DNA of 64,000 nucleotides, from contig JAFPZD010000145.1 in the NCBI GenBank assembly GCA_017417465.1, positions 1 to 64,000 of the forward strand, read 5' to 3'. Under the pieces are notes generated by a model, which was not told the origin of the DNA, did not search any database, and saw only the letters and a program-made list of their open reading frames with translations. This DNA is from Prevotella sp. (GTDB taxonomy: Bacteria; Bacteroidota; Bacteroidia; Bacteroidales; Bacteroidaceae). Shown piece after piece: positions 51,187 through 61,000 of the stretch (positions within the stretch are counted from its first letter, which is position 1; every line of letters starts with the position of its first letter). Position numbers and translations under genes: made by a program.

Positions 51187-52770
51187 TACAAACTTATAAA
51201 TGTTTTGCCCACGGGCACCAACGACGACAGCATTGCCGACGACGACGGGCGACGACTCCACATTATAGCCTATCTCACGCTGGCAGAGCACCTCGCCCGT
51301 GCGGCCGCGGATCACATAGACGAAGCCCGTGGCAGCAGCCGAGAAGATGAACATCTCGCCGCGCTCGTTCAGCAGCGCGACGGGCGACGACCAGCAGAAC
51401 TTCCCATAGGGCACGGTGTAGACGATGCTGCCATCGACGGTGCTGAAGGCCGTCAGCTCCCCTCTTGCGGGCGATGCCCCATTGCGACAGATGTTTGCAA
51501 ATACCATCTGCTCACAGTCGCCACGCCCGAGGAGTGGCGTCGAGTACATACCGCCGTCGAGTATCTTGTTGCCAAGGTCCACACGCTGACAATCAATCGT
51601 CTGCTCCCAGACAAGGCTTCCGTCGAGGGCCCGCAGCTTGACGAAATGGCAGCGGCCGTCGTGTCCCTGCTTGTCGACCTCGCAGGCAGCATAGAGATAG
51701 GGCACGCCCTGCTCCTCGCGGCAGACGATGGTGCCGTCGCTGTCGTCATGGTTATAGTAGTACCACACGGGGCGCATCGTGTTCAGGTTCACGCAGAGGA
51801 TGTTGCCATGGTTATCCGAGCAGAAGCCGTAGTTACGATATACGCAGAGGCTCGACTCGATGCCTGGAGCAGCACCGTGCACGCGGTAGCGAAGCACCGC
51901 CACCCGACGCAGTTGTCCACCCTTCGCACGTTCATATTTATAGAGTCCACCGTTCTCGCCGGGCCAGAACAGGTAGCCGCCAGCGACGATGGGCGACGAG
52001 TCGAACGCCTGCCAACTGCGCCACGACTGTGGGTCGTTGAAGAAGAAGCCCCGCTCGCCAGTGGTCAGGTCGAAAGCCTCACAGCCCAACGGCTCGCCCT
52101 TCGACACGCCTTGGCCGACGTAGAGGTTCATCAGCTCAGGATCCATCGACATGGTGCCCTTCACCACATTGCCTAAGTCGAGCGGCTGGCGTGAGGGCTG
52201 ACCCGTCAGGAAGTTCAGGAAGAAAGCTTTGCCGCAGAGCGACCCCACCATAATCTCCTCACGATCGAAGGCGGCCGTCAGCGGTGCGCCCGACTGGCGG
52301 AAGAGCGCCATCTCAGCGTCAGTCCATCTGACGTAGAGCGGCTGACCAGTCCAGCCCGTTCCCCCACCCCACTGTCCGAAGCGTGTGTGGGTGCTGTCGC
52401 GCGGCGTGGTGTAGACCCAGGCAGTGTCGATACGTGTCGGCGTGCCTTTGATGGTTCCTCCGAAGTCAGCATTGCGCAGCAGGTTCTTGCGGAACGTCAG
52501 CACGCGGTCGGAGCGGTCGTAGAGGTCATCGTAGTACTTCAGGGGCGACGACGACGAGTCGGCCTCCTCGACCACGAACTTCACGTAGTCGGCAGCCGAG
52601 GCATACAGCGTGTCGGGCAACGTCAGCTCCTCAAGTGTGGGCACACTGTCGGCCACCGACAGCGTGTCATCCGTCGCGTCTGCCGCCTGCCGGCGCCCGC
52701 CACCTTGACAGGCCACCAGCAGCAACAATGCCAGCCCCAGGACTTGACTATTTCTCAATTCACAATTCAC
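51169..52770 (-). CDS. PQQ-like beta-propeller lipoprotein; start lies in a repeat array
   Basis: A lipoprotein with a PQQ-like (BamB-type) repeat propeller; role unknown. The signal (RNSQVLGLALLLLVAC, lipobox LLVAC) is clear but no ATG precedes it. GTG codons at 52770 and 52791 both lie inside a heptanucleotide array; 52770 gives a 20-residue signal and is chosen. Propeller-like strands include LYVRWTDAEMALF, SPIVAGGYLFWPGENGGLYKY, NHGNILCVNLNTMRPVWYY, DGSLVWEQTIDC and ESSPVVVGNAVVVGARGQNI. The last residues (VNCEL and the stop) also come from repeat units. With 533 aa it fits between the patatin and esterase genes in one operon. Confidence 0.75.
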   Translation of the reverse strand: MNCELRNSQVLGLALLLLVACQGGGRRQAADATDDTLSVADSVPTLEELTLPDTLYASAADYVKFVVEEADSSSSPLKYYDDLYDRSDRVLTFRKNLLRNADFGGTIKGTPTRIDTAWVYTTPRDSTHTRFGQWGGGTGWTGQPLYVRWTDAEMALFRQSGAPLTAAFDREEIMVGSLCGKAFFLNFLTGQPSRQPLDLGNVVKGTMSMDPELMNLYVGQGVSKGEPLGCEAFDLTTGERGFFFNDPQSWRSWQAFDSSPIVAGGYLFWPGENGGLYKYERAKGGQLRRVAVLRYRVHGAAPGIESSLCVYRNYGFCSDNHGNILCVNLNTMRPVWYYYNHDDSDGTIVCREEQGVPYLYAACEVDKQGHDGRCHFVKLRALDGSLVWEQTIDCQRVDLGNKILDGGMYSTPLLGRGDCEQMVFANICRNGASPARGELTAFSTVDGSIVYTVPYGKFCWSSPVALLNERGEMFIFSAAATGFVYVIRGRTGEVLCQREIGYNVESSPVVVGNAVVVGARGQNIYKFVVNCEL

Positions 52771-52840
52771 AATTCTCAATTCACAATTCACAATTCACAA
52801 TTCACAATTCACAATTCACAATTCACAATTCACAATTCTC
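52754..52840. repeat. Heptanucleotide array between the patatin and PQQ-like genes
   Basis: About twelve CAATTCA/CAATTCT units. They carry the TGA stop of the patatin gene (minus strand TTTGAGAATT) and the GTG start candidates of the next gene. Confidence 0.92.
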
Positions 52841-53687
52841 AAAGCTGGTACTCCCTGCAGAAGCGCTCGCCCTCCTGAAGGCCCTCTTCGTAAAGTCGCT
52901 CCAGCTTCGATGCGTCGCGACAGATGCGGTCGACCTCCAGCGGGCGCTGCGGACGGATGACGATCACCTCGCCCCAGTCCTCCATGCGCTCCACGAGCTC
53001 CAACTGACGGTTGTACTCGGCGACACGGCGGCTCAGCGCCACCCGCAGTCGCGGGTAGTCAGTGTAGATCATTCGCGGCACCTTGCGGTCGTGCTCCGTC
53101 GAGCGGTAGCCACGGTTGCGCGTCATCACCACCACATTCAGCGGGTGGCCCGTAGCGATGGCCCGCTCCACGGGGATGCTGTCGACGATGCCACCGTCGA
53201 GCATCGGCACGCCGTCGACCTCGGTGATCTGTGCCACGTAGGGCAGCGAGCTGCTGGCCTTGACGATGTCCATCATGCGGCGGCGGTCGTGCTTCTCAGT
53301 GAGATATTCGGCGCGCCCCGTGAGGCAGTTCGTCGTCACCATCTCGAAGGTTGCCGGGTTCTGTCCATAGGTGTCGTAGTCGAATGGCGCAATCTCATTG
53401 GGCAGGCGCTCATAGAGAATGTTAGGGTCGAAGATGCTGCCTTGCATGAGCAGGCTCTTCAGCGAGATATAGCCATACTTGCGCAGGGCATCGATGTTCG
53501 AGTAGCGCGCACGCCGCGGCTGACGGCTGATATAGCTCATGCCGTTGCAGGCACCCGCCGACACAGCGACGACGTAGCGGAAATACTGCTCGTGCTTCAT
53601 CAGCGCATCGAGCACGCCACTGGTGAAGACGCCGCGCATGCCGCCGCCTTCAAGCACCAGTCCAGTGTCACGATTCAGACTTTGCAT
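52839..53687 (-). CDS. Patatin-like phospholipase
   Basis: A lipid acyl hydrolase of the patatin family. The start at 53687 follows the -7 element (53712-53719) and opens MQSLNRDTGLVLEGGGMRGV, the anion-hole GGGxRG motif. The nucleophile elbow reads VAVSAGACNG, so the usual first Gly of GxSxG is Ala. The dyad Asp is in PMLDGGIVDSIPV (DGG). It is 282 aa. It is the first gene of the operon that ends with trpS. Confidence 0.88.
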   Translation of the reverse strand: MQSLNRDTGLVLEGGGMRGVFTSGVLDALMKHEQYFRYVVAVSAGACNGMSYISRQPRRARYSNIDALRKYGYISLKSLLMQGSIFDPNILYERLPNEIAPFDYDTYGQNPATFEMVTTNCLTGRAEYLTEKHDRRRMMDIVKASSSLPYVAQITEVDGVPMLDGGIVDSIPVERAIATGHPLNVVVMTRNRGYRSTEHDRKVPRMIYTDYPRLRVALSRRVAEYNRQLELVERMEDWGEVIVIRPQRPLEVDRICRDASKLERLYEEGLQEGERFCREYQL

Positions 53688-53711
53688 CTCAGAAATGACA
53701 GTTTCAGCCTG

Positions 53712-53719
53712 CAAAATTA
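53712..53719 (-). promoter_or_regulatory. -7 element TAATTTTG for the patatin operon (minus strand)
   Basis: CAAAATTA on the plus strand, 24 bp upstream of the patatin ATG. Confidence 0.7.
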
Positions 53720-53917
53720 CGACAATTTTTCCTTTGCACGGTGAAACTGCCATTTCAGTTATCTTTTTTTAACTACCTCAAATGTCGAAGTAACAAAAGA
53801 GCCCGCCTTGCGGTAGGCCTTCGTCGCCCATTACCGAAGGGACACAAAAAGGGCGTCAACACAACAGGCGGAGGGTGTCTTTCGGCGATGGAAAAGCACT
53901 TGCCTGGTGTCCTAACG

Positions 53918-54022
53918 CCCTGCTCCGAGAAGTCTGGCAGTCATCTCCGAGAAGTTCGGCAGTCCTCTCGGAGAAGTCTGGCGGTCTGCTCGGAGAAGTC
54001 TGCCAGACTTCTCGGAGCGGCC
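53918..54022. repeat. 22-bp tandem repeat with CTCGGAG core, copy c
   Basis: Five units such as CTCGGAGAAGTCTGGCAGTC. The gene-free stretch 53688-54106 also has a short duplication: GTTATCTTTTTTTAACTACC at about 53758 is echoed by GTTATCTTCTTCAACTACC at about 54094. Confidence 0.85.
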
Positions 54023-54106
54023 CACCACCCTCTCAGAGCGTCAATTTCATTCAGGGCGACAGAGAAGTCATTGCTGGTCTGTCGCCCCTTCGGTTATCTT
54101 CTTCAA

Positions 54107-56332
54107 CTACCTAATGAACAGCAGCTCACGATACTTCGGCAGCGGCCACTGAGCATCGTCGATGATCAGTTCCAGCTTGTCTATCTCGTAGCGTATGTCA
54201 GCGAATTTCGGGGCGACGGTGTCGTGATAGGCAATAGCTTTCTGGTGCTCGTCAACGATTCGGTTGGCTTGCTTACGCGCCTCCACCAGTTCTTCGACCA
54301 TGCGCTCGATGTCCGATGTACGCTGAGCAATCTCCGCGATAAGCTTCATGTTGCGAGCCGACAGGGAAGCAGCTTGATTAGGCGGAAAGACGGCTGCCAC
54401 GCTGCTGACGTTCTGCAGCAGCTGTGACTGATAGCGTGTAGCAACAGGTATGATGTGGTTCATAGACAGGTCGCCCAATACGCGTGCCTCAATCTGCAGC
54501 TTCTTGGTGTAGGTTTCCCACTTCACCTCATTGCGCGCTTCCAGCTCCTTGCGAGTCATCACCCCCATGCTCTCGAACATCTGGATGCTGTCAGGAGCCA
54601 AGTAGCGCTCGAAAATCTTCGGGCACGACTTCTCGACATCGAGCCCGCGTCGTTCGGCCTCGGCCACCCACTCGTCCGAATAGCCGTTACCGTCGAAACG
54701 GATGGGGCGGCAGGTGCGTATGTCCTCACGCAGGATGTCGACGATGGCGTGGAACTTGGCAGTGTGGCCCGTGCCCTCGGCATATTCGGGCCGTCCGGCG
54801 TAAGCAGCGAGACGTTCGTCGACGCGCTTTTTGAAGTTACTGAGGGCTTCGGCCACAGCGGTGTTCAGCGCAATCATAGCCGAGGCGCAGTTGGCCTCAG
54901 AGCCCACGGCACGGAACTCGAAGCGGTTGCCGGTGAAGGCGAAGGGCGACGTGCGGTTGCGGTCGGTATTGTCGATGAACAGCTCTGGAATCTCCGGAAT
55001 GTCCATCTTGAAGCCCTGCTTACCTTGCATGGAGAGCATGTTATCCTTGTCGGCACTTTCGATGTGGTCGAGCAGTTCGCTGAGCTGCTTACCAAGGAAC
55101 GATGAGATGATGGCGGGCGGTGCCTCGTTGGCTCCGAGGCGGTGGGCGTTGGAGGCCGACATAATAGAGGCCTTGATGAGGCCGTTGTGACGATAGACAC
55201 CCATGAGCGTCTCGACAATGAACACGGCGAAGCGCAGGTTCTGCTCGGCCGACTTGCCTGGTGCATGTAGCAGCACACCAGTGTCGGTGGAGAGGCTCCA
55301 GTTGTTATGCTTGCCTGAGCCGTTGATACCGGCAAAGGGTTTTTCGTGGAGCAGGGCGCGGAAGCCGTGCTTGCGGGCAACGCGCTTCATGAGCGACATG
55401 AGCAGCATGTTGTGGTCGACGGCCAGGTTACACTCTTCGAAGATGGGAGCCACCTCGAACTGGTTAGGAGCCACCTCGTTGTGGCGCGTCTTGCAGGGGA
55501 TGCCCAACTCCAGGGCCTGAATCTCCAAATCCTTCATGAAGGCGGCGACACGCTCAGGGATAGCGCCGAAGTAGTGGTCGTCCATCTGCTGGTTCTTGGC
55601 CGAGTCGTGGCCCATCAGCGTGCGGCCGGTAAGAAGCAGGTCAGGGCGTGCCGAGTAGAGCCCCTCGTCGACGAGGAAGTACTCCTGTTCCCAGCCCAAG
55701 TTGGCCACCACCTTCTTCACGTCAGGATCGAAGTAGTGGCACACGTCGGTAGCCGCCTGGTTGACAGCCTTCAGGGCGCGCAGCAGCGGTGCCTTATAGT
55801 CGAGGGCTTCACCACTGTAGGAGATGAACACGGTGGGGATGCAAAGCGTGTCATCAATGATGAACACGGGCGACGTGGGGTCCCAGGCCGAATAGCCGCG
55901 GGCCTCAAACGTGGAGCGAATGCCGCCTGAGGGGAAGCTGCTGGCATCGGGCTCCTGCTGGGCGAGCAACTTTCCGCTGAACTCCTCGACCATGCCACCC
56001 TTGCCGTCGTGCTCGATGAACGAGTCGTGCTTCTCGGCAGTGCCCTCGGTCAACGGCTGGAACCAGTGGGTGTAGTGCGTGGCACCCATCTCCTGTGCCC
56101 ACTGCTTCATGCCGGCGGCTACGGCATCGGCAATGTCGCGGTCGAGGCGTGCGCCATTCTCGATGACGTCGACCATCTTGGCATATACATTCTTCGGCAG
56201 ATACTTGTACATTTTCTCGCGGTTGAAGACCTTCTTGCCGAAATACTCACAAGGTCTCTCCACTGGTGCTGTAACGTCGAAAGGCTTCTTTCTGAACGCC
56301 TCGCCGACGACTTGGAATCTTAAGTTTGACAT
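54107..56332 (-). CDS. glnN: Glutamine synthetase, type III
   Basis: GlnN condenses ammonium with glutamate using ATP. It is the large GSIII form (741 aa) found in Bacteroidota: MSNLRFQVVGEAFRKKPFDV, ATHYTHWFQPLTEGTAEKHD, WDPTSPVFIIDDTLCIPTVF, TRHNEVAPNQFEVAP and INGSGKHNNWSLSTDTG include the metal and ATP-side residues. It follows gltD by 20 bp, so it is cotranscribed with glutamate synthase. No inserts were seen in this gene. Confidence 0.96.
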   Translation of the reverse strand: MSNLRFQVVGEAFRKKPFDVTAPVERPCEYFGKKVFNREKMYKYLPKNVYAKMVDVIENGARLDRDIADAVAAGMKQWAQEMGATHYTHWFQPLTEGTAEKHDSFIEHDGKGGMVEEFSGKLLAQQEPDASSFPSGGIRSTFEARGYSAWDPTSPVFIIDDTLCIPTVFISYSGEALDYKAPLLRALKAVNQAATDVCHYFDPDVKKVVANLGWEQEYFLVDEGLYSARPDLLLTGRTLMGHDSAKNQQMDDHYFGAIPERVAAFMKDLEIQALELGIPCKTRHNEVAPNQFEVAPIFEECNLAVDHNMLLMSLMKRVARKHGFRALLHEKPFAGINGSGKHNNWSLSTDTGVLLHAPGKSAEQNLRFAVFIVETLMGVYRHNGLIKASIMSASNAHRLGANEAPPAIISSFLGKQLSELLDHIESADKDNMLSMQGKQGFKMDIPEIPELFIDNTDRNRTSPFAFTGNRFEFRAVGSEANCASAMIALNTAVAEALSNFKKRVDERLAAYAGRPEYAEGTGHTAKFHAIVDILREDIRTCRPIRFDGNGYSDEWVAEAERRGLDVEKSCPKIFERYLAPDSIQMFESMGVMTRKELEARNEVKWETYTKKLQIEARVLGDLSMNHIIPVATRYQSQLLQNVSSVAAVFPPNQAASLSARNMKLIAEIAQRTSDIERMVEELVEARKQANRIVDEHQKAIAYHDTVAPKFADIRYEIDKLELIIDDAQWPLPKYRELLFIR

Positions 56333-56352
56333 ACTTTTTACGTTGTTTATGG

Positions 56353-57891
56353 TTAATACACTTTATTCAGATAGGCATGAACGCGAGCGGCAGCCTCAAT
56401 GCCGCTCGCCAGGGCGCGCACCACTAAGCTGGCACCACTGGCAGCATCGCCACAGACGAACACATTGTCTGGATAGGCCGGATGCTGGGGTTTCAGGAAT
56501 CCCATGGCAAGCAGAACCAGTTCGGCCTTGATGATGAAGGGCTCGGCCTTCTCCACCATCAGCAGCCGTCCGTCGTCGGGATTGGGTTTCCAGTCTATCT
56601 CCTGCACCTTGACACCAGTGAGGTGGCCGTCCTTGCCGAGGAATTCGAGGGTATTGATGTTCCAGCGTCGGGTGCAGCCTTCTTCGTGGCTTGAGGTAGT
56701 CTTGAGCGTTCGAGGCCAGTTGGGCCAGGGGTTCTGCGGGTCGTCAGGCCCCTCGACAGGACGAGGCATAATCTCTATTTGGGTGACGCTTCGGCAGCCT
56801 TGGCGGTGAGCCGTGCCTATACAGTCACTGCCGGTGTCGCCGCCGCCGATGACGAGCACGTCCTTGCCACGGGCGGTAATGCGCTCTTCCTTGCTGAACT
56901 CGATTCCGGAGAGGACGCGGTTCTGCTGCGACAGCAGTTCGAGAGCGAAGTGGACGCCTTTCAGTTCGCGACCGGGGATGTTGAGGTCGCGGGCGGTAGG
57001 GGTGCCGGTGGCGAGAACTACGGCGGAGAAGGCCTCCCCAAGCCCCATTCCCGCTGACGCGCCTACCCGTAGCCTTTCCGAAGGAGGGGATGTTTGGTCA
57101 CCAAGAGCCTTGTTGAATTCCTCGATAGAAAGGTAACCAAGCCCTCCCTCCTTCGGGGGGAGTTGGAGGGGGGTTCCGTATCGGAAGTCGATGCCTTCCT
57201 GCTCCATCAGCCTGATGCGACGGTCGATGATCGCTTTGTTGAGCTTGAAGTTCGGGATTCCATAACGTAGCAGACCACCGGCGGCCTCGTTCTTCTCGAA
57301 CACGGTGACGGCGTAGCCCATCTGGTTGAGGGCGTTGGCAGCGGCGAGTCCGGCAGGACCGGCACCGATGACAGCCACGCTCATGCCGTTTCTGACAGGC
57401 ACTCTCGGTTGGATATAGCCCTCACGGAAGGCACCCTCGATGATGGCGCACTCGTTCTCGCGGTTGGTGGTCGGCTCGTGGTTAAAGCGGTTCAGCACGC
57501 AGGCCTTCTCGCAGAGTGCAGGACAGATGCGGCCAGTGAACTCTGGGAAGGGGTTGGTGCTCGACAGCAGACGAAAGGCCAGTTCCCAGTCGCCGCGATA
57601 TAGCGCATCGTTCCATTCAGGTGCCTTGTTGCCTAACGGACAGGCCCAGTGGCAGAAGGGCACGCCGCAGTCCATGCAGCGCGAGGCCTGTTCACGACGC
57701 TGGTGTGTGTTGAGCGTCTGCTCCACCTCGCCAAAGTCATAGATTCTATCGTGAATCGGACGATAGCCCGCCTCTTGACGGTGTATAGCGAGAAAAGGAG
57801 CCTCACCCCCAACCCCTCGCCGAGTAGAGAGGGGAGTAGTTACCTGCAAGGCGAGATGGCTACTTTCATTTCTTCTTGTTATATCTTTCAT
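56353..57891 (-). CDS. gltD: Glutamate synthase small subunit with two repeat-derived inserts
   Basis: GltD carries electrons from NAD(P)H to the large subunit. It has N-terminal cysteine clusters (SRCMDCGVPFCHWACPLG; CPALCEKACVLNR), the FAD site VAVIGAGPAGLAAANAL and the NAD(P) site VLVIGGGDTGSDC. At 512 aa it exceeds the usual 450-470. Residues about 17-32 (VTTPLSTRRGVGGEAP) derive from a palindromic element at 57794-57836. Residues about 241-287 (QLPPKEGGLGYLSIEEF, then ALGDQTSPPSERLRVGASAG) derive from a composite element at 57031-57171. Both leave the frame open. They sit before the first cluster and in a loop of the FAD domain. Confidence 0.93.
   Translation of the reverse strand: MKDITRRNESSHLALQVTTPLSTRRGVGGEAPFLAIHRQEAGYRPIHDRIYDFGEVEQTLNTHQRREQASRCMDCGVPFCHWACPLGNKAPEWNDALYRGDWELAFRLLSSTNPFPEFTGRICPALCEKACVLNRFNHEPTTNRENECAIIEGAFREGYIQPRVPVRNGMSVAVIGAGPAGLAAANALNQMGYAVTVFEKNEAAGGLLRYGIPNFKLNKAIIDRRIRLMEQEGIDFRYGTPLQLPPKEGGLGYLSIEEFNKALGDQTSPPSERLRVGASAGMGLGEAFSAVVLATGTPTARDLNIPGRELKGVHFALELLSQQNRVLSGIEFSKEERITARGKDVLVIGGGDTGSDCIGTAHRQGCRSVTQIEIMPRPVEGPDDPQNPWPNWPRTLKTTSSHEEGCTRRWNINTLEFLGKDGHLTGVKVQEIDWKPNPDDGRLLMVEKAEPFIIKAELVLLAMGFLKPQHPAYPDNVFVCGDAASGASLVVRALASGIEAAARVHAYLNKVY
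57031..57171. repeat. Composite repeat element inside gltD
   Basis: It begins GGCCTCCCCAAGCCCC and has GATGTTTGGTCACC at 57089-57102, GGTAACCAAG from 57132 and a CTCCTTCGGGGGGAG palindrome near the end. The first two blocks are also at 58938-58979 in gltB. Confidence 0.85.
57794..57836. repeat. Palindromic element inside the 5' part of gltD
   Basis: CCTCACCCCCAACCCCTCGC then GAGAGGGGAG. It belongs to the family seen at 57926-58004, 62105-62150 and 31053-31119. Confidence 0.8.
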
Positions 57892-57925
57892 TGGTTTTAT
57901 TGATTTGTTGTTCTGTTGGCAAGTC

Positions 57926-58004
57926 TATATACTCCCCTCTCCCCTTGGAGAGGGGCTGGGGGTGAGGCTTCTTCAGCGGGAGAGGGGCTGGGGGTGAGGC
58001 TTCT
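57926..58004. repeat. Two palindromic elements between gltB and gltD
   Basis: CTCCCCTCTCCCCTTGGAGAGGGG with GCTGGGGGTGAGGCTTCTT, then a second GAGAGGGGCTGGGGGTGAGG, end at the gltB stop codon. Confidence 0.9.
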
Positions 58005-61000
58005 TTAGTAGTCTCGCTGGATGTCAGCAATCTTCTCACGCAGTCGAGCCATCTTCTCCTCTTCGAGCACCCGTTTGTACTCGATGGGTACTACTTGGAT
58101 GAAGTCTTCAATATAGTGTTGCCAGTCGTCAAGCATCCGTCCTGCCAATGCCGAGCCTGTATGCAGATAGTGCTGACGAACAAGTTCCAGGAGCTCTTTG
58201 CGCGAGACGCTGTCCTCGACGAGGTTGATTTCCACCATGTCCATATTACAGAAGTAGTCGAACGTGTGCTTGGGGTCGTAGACGTAGGCCACACCGCCCG
58301 ACATACCAGCCGCAAAGTTACGCCCCGTCTCGCCAAGCACCACGACACGACCGCCGGTCATGTATTCGCAGCAGTGGTCGCCAGCACCCTCGATGACGGC
58401 GATGGCTCCCGAGTTGCGCACGCCGAAGCGCTCGCCCACCTTACCGTTGATGTAGAGTTCGCCAGAGGTGGCGCCGTACAAGCCCGTGTTGCCGGCAATG
58501 ATATTATCCTCAGCATGAAAATCCTCATTGCATCGGCTGGGAGGTAGGATGCTGATGCGCCCACCGCTTAGTCCCTTTCCAAAGTAGTCGTTACACTCGC
58601 CCTCGAGTCTGAGATTGAGTCCGCGAACGGCAAATGCTCCGAACGACTGGCCTGCCGAACCCTTGAACTTGATGTTTATCGTACCATCGGGCAGTCCAGC
58701 CTCGCCATATTTCTTGGCGATAACGCCACTAAGCATTGTCGTGACGGCACGATCGGTATTCTTGATGGCATAGTCGAGCGTCACTTCCTCCTGTTCGTCA
58801 ATGGCCTTTTGAACAGCTTTGATGATTTCCTCGTCCTTCACGCCCGTCACCTTCGTGTAGGCACCACGATCCCAATAGAGTGGTTTCTCCGTCTCTGGCT
58901 TATGCAGCAGACGGTCGAAGTCGATGGTGCGCCATTTGGCCTCCCCAAGCCCCTCAAAAAGAGAGGATGTTTGGTTACCTGATGAGTTCGGAGTATCAGC
59001 GGAATCATCTATCTTGACATCCCCTCCTTTGGAGGGGCTTGGAGAGGCTTTCACCTCGATCAGTTCGGTATGGCCGATGATTTCCTTGAGACTGTGAACG
59101 CCAATCTCTGAAAGGTATTCGCGTACTTGCTGGGCAAGGAACGTGAAATAATTCACCACATACTCGGCACGACCTTCGAAGTGCTTACGCAACTCAGGGT
59201 TCTGCGTCGCCACACCCATCGGGCAGGTGTTGGTGTTGCATTTGCGCATCATCACGCAGCCCAGCACAATCAGTGGCAGCGTGCCAAACGAGAACTCGTC
59301 GGCACCCAGCATCGCCATGATGATGACGTCCTTGGCGGTCTTTAGCTGCCCGTCGGTCTGTAGGCGCACCTGATTGCGCAGACCATTCCTTACCAGTGTC
59401 TGTTGCGTCTCAGCGAGACCAATCTCTGGCGAAATGCCCGCAAAGCGCATACTGCTGGCAGGACTGGCTCCCGTACCACCTTCAGCACCGCTAATCACAA
59501 TCAAATCTGCCTTGGCTTTGGCCACACCGGCAGCAATGGTGCCTACACCACTCTCGGCTACGAGTTTCACGCTGACGGCAGCCGTAGGGTTGATGTTCTT
59601 GAGGTCGAAGATGAGCTGTGCCAGATCCTCGATGGAGTAGATGTCGTGGTGGGGCGGCGGCGAGATGAGCGAGATGCCTGGGATGGCATTGCGCGTCTTG
59701 GCAATAATCTCGTTTACCTTGAAGCCGGGCAGCTGTCCGCCTTCGCCGGGCTTGGCTCCCTGCGCCACCTTGATTTGTAACTCCTCGGCATTCACCAGAT
59801 ACTCTGCTGTCACGCCGAAACGCCCGCTGGCAATCTGCTTGGTCTTGCTACTAAGACTAACGCCATCCACCTCCGTATGATAGCGGGCATTGTCCTCACC
59901 GCCCTCGCCCGTATTGCTACGAGTACCGAGTTTGTTCATCGCTAATGCCAGTGCTTCGTGAGCCTCGATGCTCAGTGCCCCGAAACTCATGGCTCCCGTT
60001 ACGAAATGCTTCACAATAGACTCCACAGGCTCCACCTCATCAATAGGCGTAGGCTTTTCCGCCTTCTTCCATCCGAAGAAGTCCCGGATAAAAATGGGAA
60101 AGTCTTTCTCATCGACTAACGATTCCCACGCTTTGAACTTCTCATAGCTGCCCTGACGCGTGGCCAGTTGCAGCTTGGCGATGGTCTCTGGGTTCCAGGC
60201 GTGCTTGATGCCGTCCACGCGCCATGAGAACTGCCCCTGATTTGTCAAGTATGTCGCTGTATCACAGCGACCCGCCTTCTCCTGCCATCGTATCTGGTCC
60301 CTCGCAATATCCTTCAGCCCGATGCCACCGATGGTGCTCACCTCCGTGCCAAAATATCTGCGTAACAAGTCCTCGCTCAAACCGATGCTCTCGAAAATCT
60401 TCGCCCCTCGGTACGAGCGGATGGTCGAAATGCCCATCTTCGACATCATCTTCTTCAGTCCCTTGTCTACGGCTTTGATATAGTTTTTCTCTGCCGTAGC
60501 GTATTCCTCCTGGATCTTCCCGCGCTTCACCAGGTCGTCGAGAATGGCGAAGGTCATGTACGGGCACAGCGCACTGGCCCCATAGCCCAACAACAATGCG
60601 GCGTGCATCGTCTCACGAATCTCGCCACTCTCCACTATCAGCGCTGTCTGCACGCGCTTACCCACGGAAATCAGATAATGATGCACAGCGCTGACAGCTA
60701 ACAACGAGGGGATTGCCACATGTTCCTTGTCAATATCGCGGTCTGTCAGGATGATATAATTTACACCCTCATCCACGCTAAGCTCTGCCTCATGACAGAG
60801 GTTGTCGAGCGCCACACGCAGCCGCTCACCCTCGTCTATCAGGCCTTTCTCGTAAGCTGCGACATCGTCGCAGCCCTCAAACGTCATCGCCAGCTTCTTT
60901 GTCCTGAATCCTTTATACCTTATATTACATAGTATATCGAGTTGTGTGTTGGTCAACACCGGCTGTGGCAGGCGCACCATCTTGCAGTTCGAGGCGTCGG

